Assembly (NCBI RefSeq): GCF_025398195.1
Contig: NZ_JAODNV010000005.1
Span: forward strand, 124,001 to 188,000
Origin: Chelativorans petroleitrophicus
GTDB lineage: Bacteria; Pseudomonadota; Alphaproteobacteria; Rhizobiales; Rhizobiaceae
DNA length: 64,000 bases
Direction of reading: 5' to 3'
Each line of letters opens with the position of its first letter. Position 1 is the first letter of the stretch. Below, piece after piece: positions 7,758-18,696 of the stretch. The position numbers and the translations under genes are program-made. Under the pieces are notes generated by a model, which saw only the letters and a program-made list of their open reading frames with translations, did not search any database and had not been told where the DNA came from.

Positions 7758-9803
7758 TCAGATATCCAGCTCTTCCACGAACTCGGCATTTTCCTGGATG
7801 AAGCGGAAGCGAGCCTCGGGCTTCGTGCCCATCAGCGCCTCGACCGTATCGCGCGTGGTCTCAGGATCGTCGAGCACCTCCACGCGCAGCAGCGTGCGGC
7901 GCTTCGGGTCCATCGTCGTTTCCTTAAGCTGGGCCGGCATCATTTCGCCAAGACCCTTGAAACGCCCAATCTCGACCTTGCCGCGCCCGTTGAACTCGGT
8001 CGCCAGCAGCTCGTCCTTGTGAGCGTCATCGCGTGCATACATGGTCTTGCCGCCCTGGCTGATCCGGTAGAGCGGCGGTACGGCCAGGAAAAGGTGGCCG
8101 TTTTTGATGAGCTGCGGCATCTCCTGATAGAAGAAGGTGATGAGCAGCGAGGCGATGTGCGCGCCGTCCACATCGGCGTCCGTCATGATGATGACGCGCT
8201 CGTAGCGCAGGTCGTCTTCGCGGTATTTGGAGCGCGTGCCGCAGCCCAGCGCCTGGATGAGATCGGCGATCTGCTGGTTGGAGGCCAGCTTGCCGGAACC
8301 GGCGCTCGCCACGTTGAGGATCTTGCCTCGCAATGGCAGGACAGCCTGGGTGGCACGATCGCGCGCCTGCTTGGCTGAGCCTCCGGCCGAGTCGCCTTCC
8401 ACGATGAAGATTTCAGCACCCGCCGCGGCCGTCGCCGTGCAATCGGCAAGCTTGCCGGGCAGGCGCAACTTGCGGACCGCAGTCTTGCGACTCACCTCCC
8501 GTTCCTGCCGGCGCTTCAGGCGCTCGTCGGCACGGGCAATCACCCAGTCGAGCAGCTTGGACGCTTCTGCGGGATTGTCCGCCAGCCAGTGGTCGAACGG
8601 ATCACGCACGGCGTTTTCCACGATCCGCATGGCGGCCGCGGTTGCAAGCTTGTCCTTCGTTTGGCCAACGAATTCCGGCTCGCGCACGAAGACAGACAGC
8701 ATGCCGGCGGCCGAGATCATCACATCTTCGCTGGTGATGATCGACGCGCGCTTGTTGCCCGTCAGTTCCGCATAGCCGCGCAGGCCTTTCAGGAGTGCCG
8801 CGCGGAAACCGAGTTCGTGGGTGCCGCCTTCAGGCGTGGGAATGGTGTTGCAGTAGGAATTGAGGAAGGGGTCGCCGCCATACCAGGTGATCGCCCATTC
8901 CACGGCGCCGTGGCCACTGGCTTTCTCCGTACGGCCTGAAAAAATCTCCCGGGTGACCTGGAATTCATCTTTGATCGTGGCGGCAAGAAAATCCTTGAGC
9001 CCGCCCGGGAAGTGAAAGGTGGCCTTTTCCGGCGTCTCGTCCTTTTCTTTCAGCAGCGACGGCGCACAGCTCCAACGGATTTCCACGCCGCCGAAGAGAT
9101 AGGCCTTCGACCGGGCCATGCGGTAGATGCGGGCGGGATCGAACCTCGCATTCGCGCCGAAGATTTCCGGATCGGGCTTGAAGCGCGTGCGTGTGCCACG
9201 CCGGTTGTGCACCTCGCCGAGATTTTCGAGTGGCCCGAGCGGCTTTCCGCGCGAGTAACGCTGGCGATAGAGCTTGCGGCCGCGCGCCACCTCGACTTCA
9301 AGCATCTCCGACAGGGCGTTGACGACTGACACGCCGACGCCATGCAGACCGCCGCTGGTCTCATAGACCTTCGAGTCGAACTTTCCGCCCGCATGCAGCG
9401 TCGTCATGATGACTTCGAGCGCGGACTTGTTCTTGAATTTCGGGTGCGGATCGACGGGAATGCCGCGGCCATTGTCCGTGACGGTCAGGAAACCATCGAC
9501 GTCAAGCTCGACCTCGATGAAGGTGGCATGCCCCGCCACCGCTTCATCCATCGAGTTGTCGATGACCTCGGCGAAGAGGTGGTGGAGTGCCTTGTCGTCC
9601 GTGCCGCCGATATACATGCCGGGGCGCCGGCGCACCGGTTCGAGCCCTTCCAGCACCTCGATGTCGGCCGCGCTGTAACTTTCGCCCGTATCCCGCGATA
9701 GGGATGCGCGCTGCGCCTTGCGCGTGGTGACAATCGGGTCAGCCTGGCCGACGCGCTCAACGCCCGAGCCGAGCCCTGCAAAAAGGTCGTTGGTGTCTTC
9801 CAT
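7758..9803 (-). CDS. parE: DNA topoisomerase IV subunit B
   Basis: ParE is the ATPase subunit of topoisomerase IV, which with ParC decatenates daughter chromosomes. The 681-residue product has, in order, the GHKL ATPase (RRPGMYIGGTDDKALHHL, then DNGRGIPVDPHP and GLHGVGVSVVNAL), the transducer domain, the TOPRIM domain (IVEGDSAGGSAKQARDR, then PLRGKILNV and the metal site MTDADVDGAHI) and the C-terminal gyrase B motif (RFKGLGEM). It is ParE rather than GyrB because it is short and has an N-terminal extension typical of alphaproteobacterial ParE. The ATG at 9803 is preferred over the TTG directly before it. A GAAC-N7-GAAC LexA-type box lies 74 bases upstream, which suggests DNA-damage control. 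Confidence 0.94.
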   Translation of the reverse strand: MEDTNDLFAGLGSGVERVGQADPIVTTRKAQRASLSRDTGESYSAADIEVLEGLEPVRRRPGMYIGGTDDKALHHLFAEVIDNSMDEAVAGHATFIEVELDVDGFLTVTDNGRGIPVDPHPKFKNKSALEVIMTTLHAGGKFDSKVYETSGGLHGVGVSVVNALSEMLEVEVARGRKLYRQRYSRGKPLGPLENLGEVHNRRGTRTRFKPDPEIFGANARFDPARIYRMARSKAYLFGGVEIRWSCAPSLLKEKDETPEKATFHFPGGLKDFLAATIKDEFQVTREIFSGRTEKASGHGAVEWAITWYGGDPFLNSYCNTIPTPEGGTHELGFRAALLKGLRGYAELTGNKRASIITSEDVMISAAGMLSVFVREPEFVGQTKDKLATAAAMRIVENAVRDPFDHWLADNPAEASKLLDWVIARADERLKRRQEREVSRKTAVRKLRLPGKLADCTATAAAGAEIFIVEGDSAGGSAKQARDRATQAVLPLRGKILNVASAGSGKLASNQQIADLIQALGCGTRSKYREDDLRYERVIIMTDADVDGAHIASLLITFFYQEMPQLIKNGHLFLAVPPLYRISQGGKTMYARDDAHKDELLATEFNGRGKVEIGRFKGLGEMMPAQLKETTMDPKRRTLLRVEVLDDPETTRDTVEALMGTKPEARFRFIQENAEFVEELDI

Positions 9804-9876
9804 CAAATTCCGTTCTTCCCCGCACCCCGCGAATCACTCGCGAGTTTGCCACGGTTTCCATGGCAAAGCTAAGGCC

Positions 9877-9891
9877 GTTCCGGTTCCGTTC
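9877..9891 (-). promoter_or_regulatory. LexA (SOS) box upstream of parE
   Basis: On the coding strand of parE the sequence is GAAC-GGAACCG-GAAC, a perfect match to the GAAC-N7-GAAC (GTTC-N7-GTTC) direct repeat bound by alphaproteobacterial LexA. It ends 74 bases before the parE ATG. The rest of the ~310-base gap to gcvP holds the gcv terminator and nothing else I recognise. Confidence 0.65.
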
Positions 9892-10050
9892 ATGAGTGGG
9901 CAGCCCTCGGCGGAGGCGCTCACCCGTTGCTGCCCGGCATCCTGCTACACGTTCCTTCGCAGGAGGCAACCCCGTAAGGGGGTGGAACGGCGCTCATCCA
10001 CCGAACGCTTCCGGGCTTTATCGATATGCACCCAATGCCACGAAGCCAGG

Positions 10051-10084
10051 AAAAACCGGAGACGCACGCTTCGTGCGCCTCCGG
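10051..10084 (-). terminator. terminator of the gcvTHP operon
   Basis: Read on the minus strand, a 13-bp stem (GGAGGCGCACG core, one A-C mismatch, triloop) starts about 30 bases after the gcvP stop and is followed directly by a five-T tract. This is a textbook intrinsic terminator. Confidence 0.85.
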
Positions 10085-10113
10085 TCGCGGGAGGGTTCGA
10101 TCGGGAATGGCCG

Positions 10114-12906
<2,793 letters not shown>

Positions 12907-12916
12907 ACAGAATCTC

Positions 12917-13285
12917 CTAGGCGATGGACGCTTTGTAGGCGTCCTCGTCCATGAGGTTCCCGAGCTGGCTTTCATCGGAAAGCTTCATTTTCCAGAGCCA
13001 GCCGTCGCCCATGGGCGCGCTGTTGACGAGAGAGGGGTCGCTCACCAGCGCCTCGTTGACCTCCGTCACCTCGCCATCCACAGGCGCATAGACGTCGGAT
13101 GCCGCCTTGACGGATTCGACCACCACGGCCGTATCGCCCTTCGACAGAGACTTGCCCACCTCCGGCAGTTCGACGAAGACGAGATCGCCAAGCTGATCCT
13201 GCGCGTAATCGGTGATGCCGACCGTGGCCGTTTCGCCCTCGACGCGAATCCACTCATGGTCTTCGGTGAAATAAGTTTTGCTCAT
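12917..13285 (-). CDS. gcvH: glycine cleavage system H protein
   Basis: The 122-residue lipoyl carrier that shuttles the aminomethyl and hydrogen intermediates between P, T and L proteins. The lipoylated lysine is K60 in [15 protein letters not shown], within the barrel-sandwich fold. The N-terminal [13 protein letters not shown] is typical. The length matches the family. It sits 8 bases after gcvT and 10 bases before gcvP on the same strand, so the three are one operon. The L-protein (lipoamide dehydrogenase) gene is not in the window. Confidence 0.97.
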   Translation of the reverse strand: MSKTYFTEDHEWIRVEGETATVGITDYAQDQLGDLVFVELPEVGKSLSKGDTAVVVESVKAASDVYAPVDGEVTEVNEALVSDPSLVNSAPMGDGWLWKMKLSDESQLGNLMDEDAYKASIA

Positions 13286-13293
13286 GCCCGTTC

Positions 13294-14388
13294 TTATCCT
13301 TTGCGGTAGCGATGTGGCGTAAAGGGTAGGGGATGTACGCTAATGGGCACGTGGCTGCCGCGCACTTCCGCGACAAGCCGTGTGCCCGTTTCGGAGGCGT
13401 TCGTGGCGACATAGCCCATGGCCACGGGATAGCCGACGGATGGCCCGAAGCCGCCGGATGTGACGCGGCCAACGGCCTCTCCGGCATCATTCATAAGCAG
13501 CGCGCCGGCGCGCACGGGCTGGCGGCCATCGGGCTTAAGCCCGACCCGAACCTCCTTGATGCCGTCCTGCATGATGCGCTTCAGCGCCTCGGCCCCGACA
13601 AACCCGCCATCTTCCCGCCGCTTCTTGGGGATGGCCCAGAGGAGGCCCGCGCCTGCCGGATTCGTCGCCTCGTCAATATCCTGTCCGTGGAGGCACAGCC
13701 CGGCTTCGAGACGAAGGCTGTCGCGTGCGGCTAGGCCAATCCACATGGCGCGCTCATCGGTAAGGATCGCCCGCACAAGGCCTTCCGCCTCGGTGAGCGG
13801 AAGGGCGATCTCAAAACCGTCTTCGCCCGTATAGCCGGAGCGAGTGGTGAACCATTTCTCGCGCGGCTCGGCAGCCGTCATGAAAGTGAGGCCGGAAAGA
13901 TCCAGCCCGGCGCCCAGTAGCACGCTTTCGGCCTCCGGCCCCTGAAGGGCAAGAAGGACGCGGTCGAGTACCTCCAGATCCACATTGAAATCGCGCGCTA
14001 GTTCATTGAGATGATTGCGGTCTTTCTCGGCATTTCCGGCGTTCGCCACGACAATGAAGCGCTCCGCGCCCGCGCGCGTGACAATGAGGTCGTCGATAAT
14101 GCCCGCCTCATCGTTGAGGAGCATGGTGTATTTCGACCGGCCCTCTCCGAGAGCAGCGGCATCGAGCGGGCAGGCGCACGACAGGAAGGCGGCGGCATCC
14201 GGGCCGCGAACCTCGAAAAGCCGCATATGGGAGATATCGAACAGCCCCGCTTTTTCTCGTGTATGAAGGTGCTCCTTCATCACGCCGGCTCGGTAGCTGA
14301 GCGGCATACGCCAGCCGGCGAAAGCGCCAAAGCGCGCGCCGGCCTCCTCGTGCATCGCCGCAAGGGGAAGGTTTCTGAGGTCGCTCAT
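13294..14388 (-). CDS. gcvT: glycine cleavage system aminomethyltransferase (T-protein)
   Basis: GcvT moves the methylene carbon from the aminomethyl-lipoyl GcvH to tetrahydrofolate and releases ammonia. The 364-residue product shows the folate-binding GCV_T domain ([13 protein letters not shown], then [17 protein letters not shown]) and the C-terminal beta-barrel ([15 protein letters not shown]). The ATG at 14388 has GGAGG at ideal spacing and gives the family N-terminus; the frame stays open upstream into the riboswitch, but that part is not coding. First gene of gcvTHP and directly behind the tandem glycine riboswitch. Confidence 0.96.
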   Translation of the reverse strand: MSDLRNLPLAAMHEEAGARFGAFAGWRMPLSYRAGVMKEHLHTREKAGLFDISHMRLFEVRGPDAAAFLSCACPLDAAALGEGRSKYTMLLNDEAGIIDDLIVTRAGAERFIVVANAGNAEKDRNHLNELARDFNVDLEVLDRVLLALQGPEAESVLLGAGLDLSGLTFMTAAEPREKWFTTRSGYTGEDGFEIALPLTEAEGLVRAILTDERAMWIGLAARDSLRLEAGLCLHGQDIDEATNPAGAGLLWAIPKKRREDGGFVGAEALKRIMQDGIKEVRVGLKPDGRQPVRAGALLMNDAGEAVGRVTSGGFGPSVGYPVAMGYVATNASETGTRLVAEVRGSHVPISVHPLPFTPHRYRKG

Positions 14389-14431
14389 CGGTCCTCCAAA
14401 GCTGCACGCACGCCGCTTATGCGGCATGTTC

Positions 14432-14610
14432 GTGCCCCTCTGTCGGAAGCCTGAGAGACTCGGCATCCCGGAACCCTGTCAGGATGCCTTACACCTTCGG
14501 CGCGGGGTAACCCCGACTTTCCAGAGTGTCTAACGCATCCGCGGTTCTTTTGCCTGAGAGATTTCGGGCGATTTCCCCTTCGGCGGCAGCTCCTGCTGCT
14601 CTCTCCCACG
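14432..14610 (-). promoter_or_regulatory. tandem glycine riboswitch upstream of gcvTHP
   Basis: Two consecutive glycine aptamers read on the minus strand. The first (about 14523-14610) has GGGAGAG, GCCGAAGGGG, TCTCTCAGGCAAAAG and the closing ACTCTGG. The second (about 14432-14522) has GCGCCGAAGGTG, a GGCATCC/GGATGCC arm, then TCTCTCAGGC and GACAGAGGGG. Between the second aptamer and the gcvT ATG is a hairpin with arms CATGCCGC/GCGGCGTG and no T tract. Glycine riboswitches ahead of gcvT normally switch the operon on when glycine is abundant (established knowledge); here the switch may act on translation. Confidence 0.93.
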
Positions 14611-14714
14611 GACGCGCAGGGCTTTCGCCCTCGACGTGGCCAAGGTAGCGCAGGAAGGAGCCGTTGTCACGCGCCTGCTGTGTCATCGACAGGTTTTTGG
14701 CAGGCGCAGCACTC

Positions 14715-15095
14715 TTATTCGCGGGTAGCGCGCGCCAGTTCCCGCTCCAACTGTGCAATAAGCCGCCCGGACTCCTCATGCGCGCGGCGCAGACGCAGCA
14801 GATTGGTAGTCAGGGCGTCGATAAGCGCCGCGCCGCTCTCATCAGATGGCGATTGACCCACCCCGTAAAGGAGCCACGACGGGCTGACATTCAATATTCC
14901 AGCTAGCATCGCCAGCCGGTTGGCGCGCGGTTGGGAACGATCGCTTTCCCAAGCCTGCAAGGTCGAGTTCTTCACGCCCAGACGCCGGGCGAGTTCAGTG
15001 ATGCTCAGTCCGGCCGCGTCGCGCGCTCGCGACAGGCGGCCTCCCATGGTGTCAAAATCGGGTTTCTGCGAATAGATGTTCACGGTGTCGTGCAC
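14715..15095 (-). CDS. XRE-family helix-turn-helix regulator
   Basis: A 126-residue DNA-binding protein. The Cro/C1-type helix-turn-helix spans about residues 19-75 (RLSRARDAAGLSITELARRL, then WESDRSQPRANRLAMLAGIL), and the C-terminal 40 residues form a coiled coil (LLRLRRAHEESGRLIAQLER) likely used for dimerisation. The GTG start at 15095 has a clear AGGAGG site. It lies 100 bases upstream of the glycine riboswitch on the same strand, so read-through into gcv is possible, but the riboswitch transcript more likely has its own promoter. No target can be named. Confidence 0.88.
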   Translation of the reverse strand: MHDTVNIYSQKPDFDTMGGRLSRARDAAGLSITELARRLGVKNSTLQAWESDRSQPRANRLAMLAGILNVSPSWLLYGVGQSPSDESGAALIDALTTNLLRLRRAHEESGRLIAQLERELARATRE

Positions 15096-15229
15096 CGGTC
15101 CTTGCCTCCTGTTTGGCGTTTCCCTTTGTGAAGCGAAGTCTCAAGAATGCAGGAGATGGCCCGATAGAACAACCGCCAGGGGCATATTCTTCCCCCGCAA
15201 GGCAGAATGAATAGGAAAAACGAGCCGGT

Positions 15230-15694
15230 TCACTGTGGCTGCAGCGCCCGTCTTACCGCTATTTCCAGCGCCTGGAGAAAGGCTGAGCGGTCCCTTGCCG
15301 TAAAGCCTGCATTGTAGCCCTTGATCTGCCCGCTTTCGCGCAAATCCTGTTTGAGGTTTCGCATGGCCACATCCATGCCGATCGTCTCCGGTGTGAAGGT
15401 GCGGCCGGTCGGTCCGAGCACGTGAAGGCCCTTGGTCACCAGACGTGCGACAAGGAGCACATCCGCTGTCACGGCTATGTCTCCGGCTTCGCCGTTCTCG
15501 ACGATCCAGTCGTCCGCGGCATCCGCCTTGCCCGGCACGACGACGTGGCGGATCAAAGGATCGCGCGCGGGGCGCAGGCCTCCGTTGGAGACGAAGACGA
15601 CGGGAAGCCCATGACGTTCGGCGACGCGCACCACCTCGCCCTTCACCGGGCAGGCGTCTGCATCGACATAGATGGTCGGCCTGCCTGCTGGCAC
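15230..15694 (-). CDS. DUF188 (YaiI/YqxD family) protein
   Basis: A protein of about 154 residues with the family signature IYVDADACPVKGEVVRVAER at its N-terminus, VFVSNGG and a central GDIAVTADVLLVARLV block. DUF188 proteins are PIN-like in fold and of unknown function. The open frame runs upstream to 15889, but that part is inside the preceding gene and has no family similarity. The likely start is the GTG at 15694, five bases after the end of the methionine-synthase-like gene; a TTG at 15706 overlapping that gene is an alternative. No strong ribosome binding site is seen at either. Confidence 0.85.
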   Translation of the reverse strand: MPAGRPTIYVDADACPVKGEVVRVAERHGLPVVFVSNGGLRPARDPLIRHVVVPGKADAADDWIVENGEAGDIAVTADVLLVARLVTKGLHVLGPTGRTFTPETIGMDVAMRNLKQDLRESGQIKGYNAGFTARDRSAFLQALEIAVRRALQPQ

Positions 15695-15698
15695 CGGA

Positions 15699-16720
15699 TC
15701 AGGCAAATTTCTGCCGCGCAAGCTCCGCGCCTGCGCCGAGAGCCCGCAGCTTGCCGGAGGCAACCACCCGGGGCAGGGGAGCCATGCCGCAATTGGTGCA
15801 GGGCTGGATGCGTTCCGCATCGGCGTGTTTGAGCGCCGCCTCCATGGTAGCAAGGACCTTCTCCGGCGTCTCGACTTCCCTGGTGGCAACGTCGATCACG
15901 CCGACCAGCAGTACCTTGTCGGGCAGGAGCTCGATCAGCGAGACGGGCACGCGCGAATTGGCGCATTCGAGCGAGACCTGCTGGATCGAGGAGGCGTTGA
16001 TGGCGGGGAAGATCTCCTCATACTGCCGCCATTCCGAGCCCAGCGTCTTCTTCCATTCGATATTGGCCTCGATCCCGTAGCCGTAGCAGATATGCACGCC
16101 GGTGGTGCATTTCAGCCCGCGGGCGGCGCGTTCCAGCGCGGCGATCCCCCATTCCTTCACGTCGTCCATGAAGACGTTGAATGCTGGTTCGTCGAACTGA
16201 ATAACGTCCACGCCGGCGGCCTCCAGTTCCAGCGCCTCTTCGTTCAGCACCTCCGCAAACGCCATCGCCATGTCGGCGCGGCGGCCGAAATGGCCGTCGG
16301 CCAGCGTGTCGCAGATCGTCATCGGGCCGGGCAGCGTCCATTTGAGCTTGCGGCTGGTATGCGCGCGGCAGAAGGCGGCTTCGTCGCGGTGGACGGGGCG
16401 GCTGCGCTTCGGCTTTCCCGTCACGGTGGGCACGTCCACGACGTAGCGGTTGTTTCGGATGCCCATCTTCGTCTTGAGGTTCCAGTCGATGCCCTCTACG
16501 ACTCCAGGAAGCCGTGCACGAAATGGGTGCGGAACTGCTCTCCGTCGCTGACGGTTGCGATGCCGGCGTCCTCCTGCTCCTTGATCCAGATGAGGGCGGC
16601 GTCGCGCTTCGCCTGCTCGAGTTCCTCGCCCTCCAGCTTCCATTTCGGCCAGAGCTTTTCGGTCTCGGCCAGCCAGCCAGGTTTCGGCAGGCTGCCGGCT
16701 ATCGTCGGTTGAAAGAGCAT
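15699..16720 (-). pseudogene. cobalamin-independent methionine synthase-like protein (MetE C-terminal type), frameshifted
   Basis: Encodes a ~340-residue stand-alone MetE C-terminal-type methyltransferase in two frames. The N-terminal 74 codons (from the ATG at 16720, with a GGAGG site: MLFQPTIAGSLPKPGWLAE) run into a stop after HGFLES, and the rest continues in another frame from VVEGIDW to the stop at 15699. Homologues read HGFLEFVEGID here, so restoring one base (a TTC codon at about 16500-16502, plus-strand GAA) mends the gene. Zinc-site motifs are present in the second part (HICYGYG, SLECANSR, CTNCGM). The short single-domain form probably uses a methyl donor other than the polyglutamyl folate of long MetE. 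Recent mutation or sequencing error. Confidence 0.85.
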
Positions 16721-16759
16721 CAATCCTCCCGCGTCGCTTCTTATTGCCACGATGCCACT

Positions 16760-17361
16760 CTACGGAAGGTTGCGCAGAAAGGCCAGAAGTGCGGCTTCGT
16801 AGCGTGCCGGGTCCTCCTTCCAAGACTGGATGTGGTCGGTGCCCGTTCGCAAGTAGTCGGTCGGCCCCCAGCGCTCGTTTCGACCGGAACGATGCTGTGG
16901 GCGCGTCCGTGCGAGAGGAAGAGCGGGCCGGCAAAGGCGGCGAAGTCTTCGGTAACATCGGCGTTCGCGAAATCGAGACCGTCCGCCATGCCGTGACCAA
17001 CAGGCCGCTGCGCGCCAGCGGCGCCGCCAGAGGAATGCCCATGCGCCGCATGTCGGCACCATGATGGCGGAAAAGCCCACCGCCGGAGCCACCCAAGCTT
17101 GGTAGGGACCTGAATCTCCTCGAAATCAGAGCCATAGGCGGTGTGCGGGTCGCCCGTAAAGCCCATGTCTTCCGGCTACTGCTGCGCCGGCCAGCCGCTG
17201 CCCTGCGCCGTCGGCGCGCCGACCGCGAGCGTGGCCATGAGCTTGTCCGCCGTCAGCCAGCTTCCGGCGGCAAGGACAACGATCGCGGTGCCGGGGACGG
17301 CGACAATTATGCCGTGAATCCGTATGCCGCGAACCCGGCGGCATGTGTTCGCCCCGCTCAC
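16760..17361 (-). pseudogene. remnant of a membrane-anchored alpha/beta hydrolase
   Basis: Pieces of one alpha/beta hydrolase are spread over three minus-strand frames. From the GTG at 17361 there is an N-terminal membrane anchor (GIIVAVPGTAIVVLAAGSW), then an in-frame TAG at 17176-17178, then PEDMGFTGDPHTAYGSDFEE to about 17095. The oxyanion-hole and nucleophile-Ser part of the fold is missing, about 100 residues, which indicates a deletion near 17050-17090. MGIPLAAPLARSGLLVTAWR follows in a second frame, GLDFANADVTEDFAAFAGPL returns to the first frame (catalytic Asp region, SHGRAHSIVPVETS), and GPTDYLRTGTDHIQSWKEDP in the third frame carries the catalytic His and the true C-terminus. Nonsense, deletion and frameshifts together show a real pseudogene. 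Confidence 0.75.
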
Positions 17362-17369
17362 CGCTGCGA

Positions 17370-18497
17370 TCAGTAGACGACGACGCTGCGGATCGATTCG
17401 CCCGCATGCATCAGCTCGAAGCCCTTGTTGATCTCCTCGAGCTTCAGCGTGTGCGTGATCATCGGGTCGATCTCGATCTTGCCTTCCATGTACCAGTCCA
17501 CGATTTTCGGCACGTCGGTGCGCCCCCGCGCCCCGCCGAAGGCCGTGCCCTTCCAGACGCGGCCGGTGACAAGCTGGAAGGGGCGGGTGGAGATTTCCTG
17601 GCCCGCGCCGGCCACGCCGATGATGATCGACTGGCCCCAGCCGCGATGGGCCGATTCCAGCGCCTGGCGCATCACCGTCACATTGCCCGTGCAGTCAAAG
17701 GTGTAATCGGCCCCGCCGATCGTGTCGGCGCCGCGCTTGGTCATGTCGATGAGATAGGGCACGAGGTCGCCTTCCACCTCCTTCGGATTGACGAAATGCG
17801 TCATGCCGAAGCGCTCGCCCCATTCCTTCTTGGCCGGGTTGATATCGACGCCGATGATCATATCGGCGCCGGCGAGCCTCAGACCCTGAATGACGTTGAG
17901 GCCGATGCCGCCAAGTCCAAAGACGATGGCCGTGGAGCCCACCTCCACCTTGGCCGTGTTGATGACGGCGCCGATTCCGGTCGTCACGCCGCAGCCGATG
18001 TAGCAGATCTTGTCGAAAGGCGCGTCCGGGTTGACCTTAGCCACCGCGATCTCGGGCAGCACGGTGAAGTTGGAGAAGGTCGAGCAGCCCATGTAGTGGT
18101 AGAGCGTCTCCCCGCCGACGGAGAAGCGGGACGTGCCGTCGGGCATGAGGCCTTGGCCCTGCGTCGCGCGGATGGCGGTGCACAGATTCGTCTTGCGCGA
18201 CAGGCAGGAGGGGCACTGCCGGCATTCGGGCGTGTAAAGTGGGATGACGTGGTCGCCCTTCTTCACGCTGGTGACGCCGGGGCCGACATCGACCACCACG
18301 CCCGCGCCCTCATGGCCGAGGATCGACGGGAAAATGCCTTCCGGATCGGCGCCGGAAAGGGTGAAGTCGTCCGTATGGCAGATACCGGTAGCCTTTACCT
18401 CTACAAGCACTTCGCCCTCGCGCGGCCCCTCCAGATCGACCTCCATGATTTCAAGCGGCTTTCCAGCGGCGGTTGCGACGGCGGCACGGGTCTTCAT
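17370..18497 (-). CDS. S-(hydroxymethyl)glutathione dehydrogenase / class III alcohol dehydrogenase
   Basis: Oxidises S-hydroxymethylglutathione, the adduct of formaldehyde and glutathione, with NAD, and also serves as S-nitrosoglutathione reductase in relatives. The 375-residue zinc dehydrogenase shows catalytic-zinc ligands C40 (GICHTD) and H62 (GHEGAG) and the later GCGVTTG cysteine, the four structural-zinc cysteines C92, C95, C98 and C106, and the Rossmann motif GLGGIGLNV. The ATG at 18497 has a strong AGGAGG site. It is divergent from dnaE with about 200 bases between. No frmR-type repressor or FghA esterase is adjacent. Gene names in use are frmA, adhC or flhA. Confidence 0.95.
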   Translation of the reverse strand: MKTRAAVATAAGKPLEIMEVDLEGPREGEVLVEVKATGICHTDDFTLSGADPEGIFPSILGHEGAGVVVDVGPGVTSVKKGDHVIPLYTPECRQCPSCLSRKTNLCTAIRATQGQGLMPDGTSRFSVGGETLYHYMGCSTFSNFTVLPEIAVAKVNPDAPFDKICYIGCGVTTGIGAVINTAKVEVGSTAIVFGLGGIGLNVIQGLRLAGADMIIGVDINPAKKEWGERFGMTHFVNPKEVEGDLVPYLIDMTKRGADTIGGADYTFDCTGNVTVMRQALESAHRGWGQSIIIGVAGAGQEISTRPFQLVTGRVWKGTAFGGARGRTDVPKIVDWYMEGKIEIDPMITHTLKLEEINKGFELMHAGESIRSVVVY

Positions 18498-18696
18498 CGG
18501 TTTTCCTCCTGATCCGTTTTATGGGAAAGTTTCAGGAAACGGGGCGCGCTGCAAGCCTGTCCGGGCGTCTGTGGCTATGTCCATCTCGTCGATTGTGCAA
18601 AATCACTTCTGTGGCCAACAGGACTGCCCACTCGACCTCAGGCGCGCGATCCGAGACAATCGCATGAGCTATATGAGTCCACGGTATGGAGCCGGC

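Noticed and set aside
10090-10105. T-loop-like GGGTTCGATC suggesting a tRNA near the gcvP end
   Set aside because: No acceptor, D or anticodon arms could be matched around it, and the terminator hairpin occupies the upstream side.
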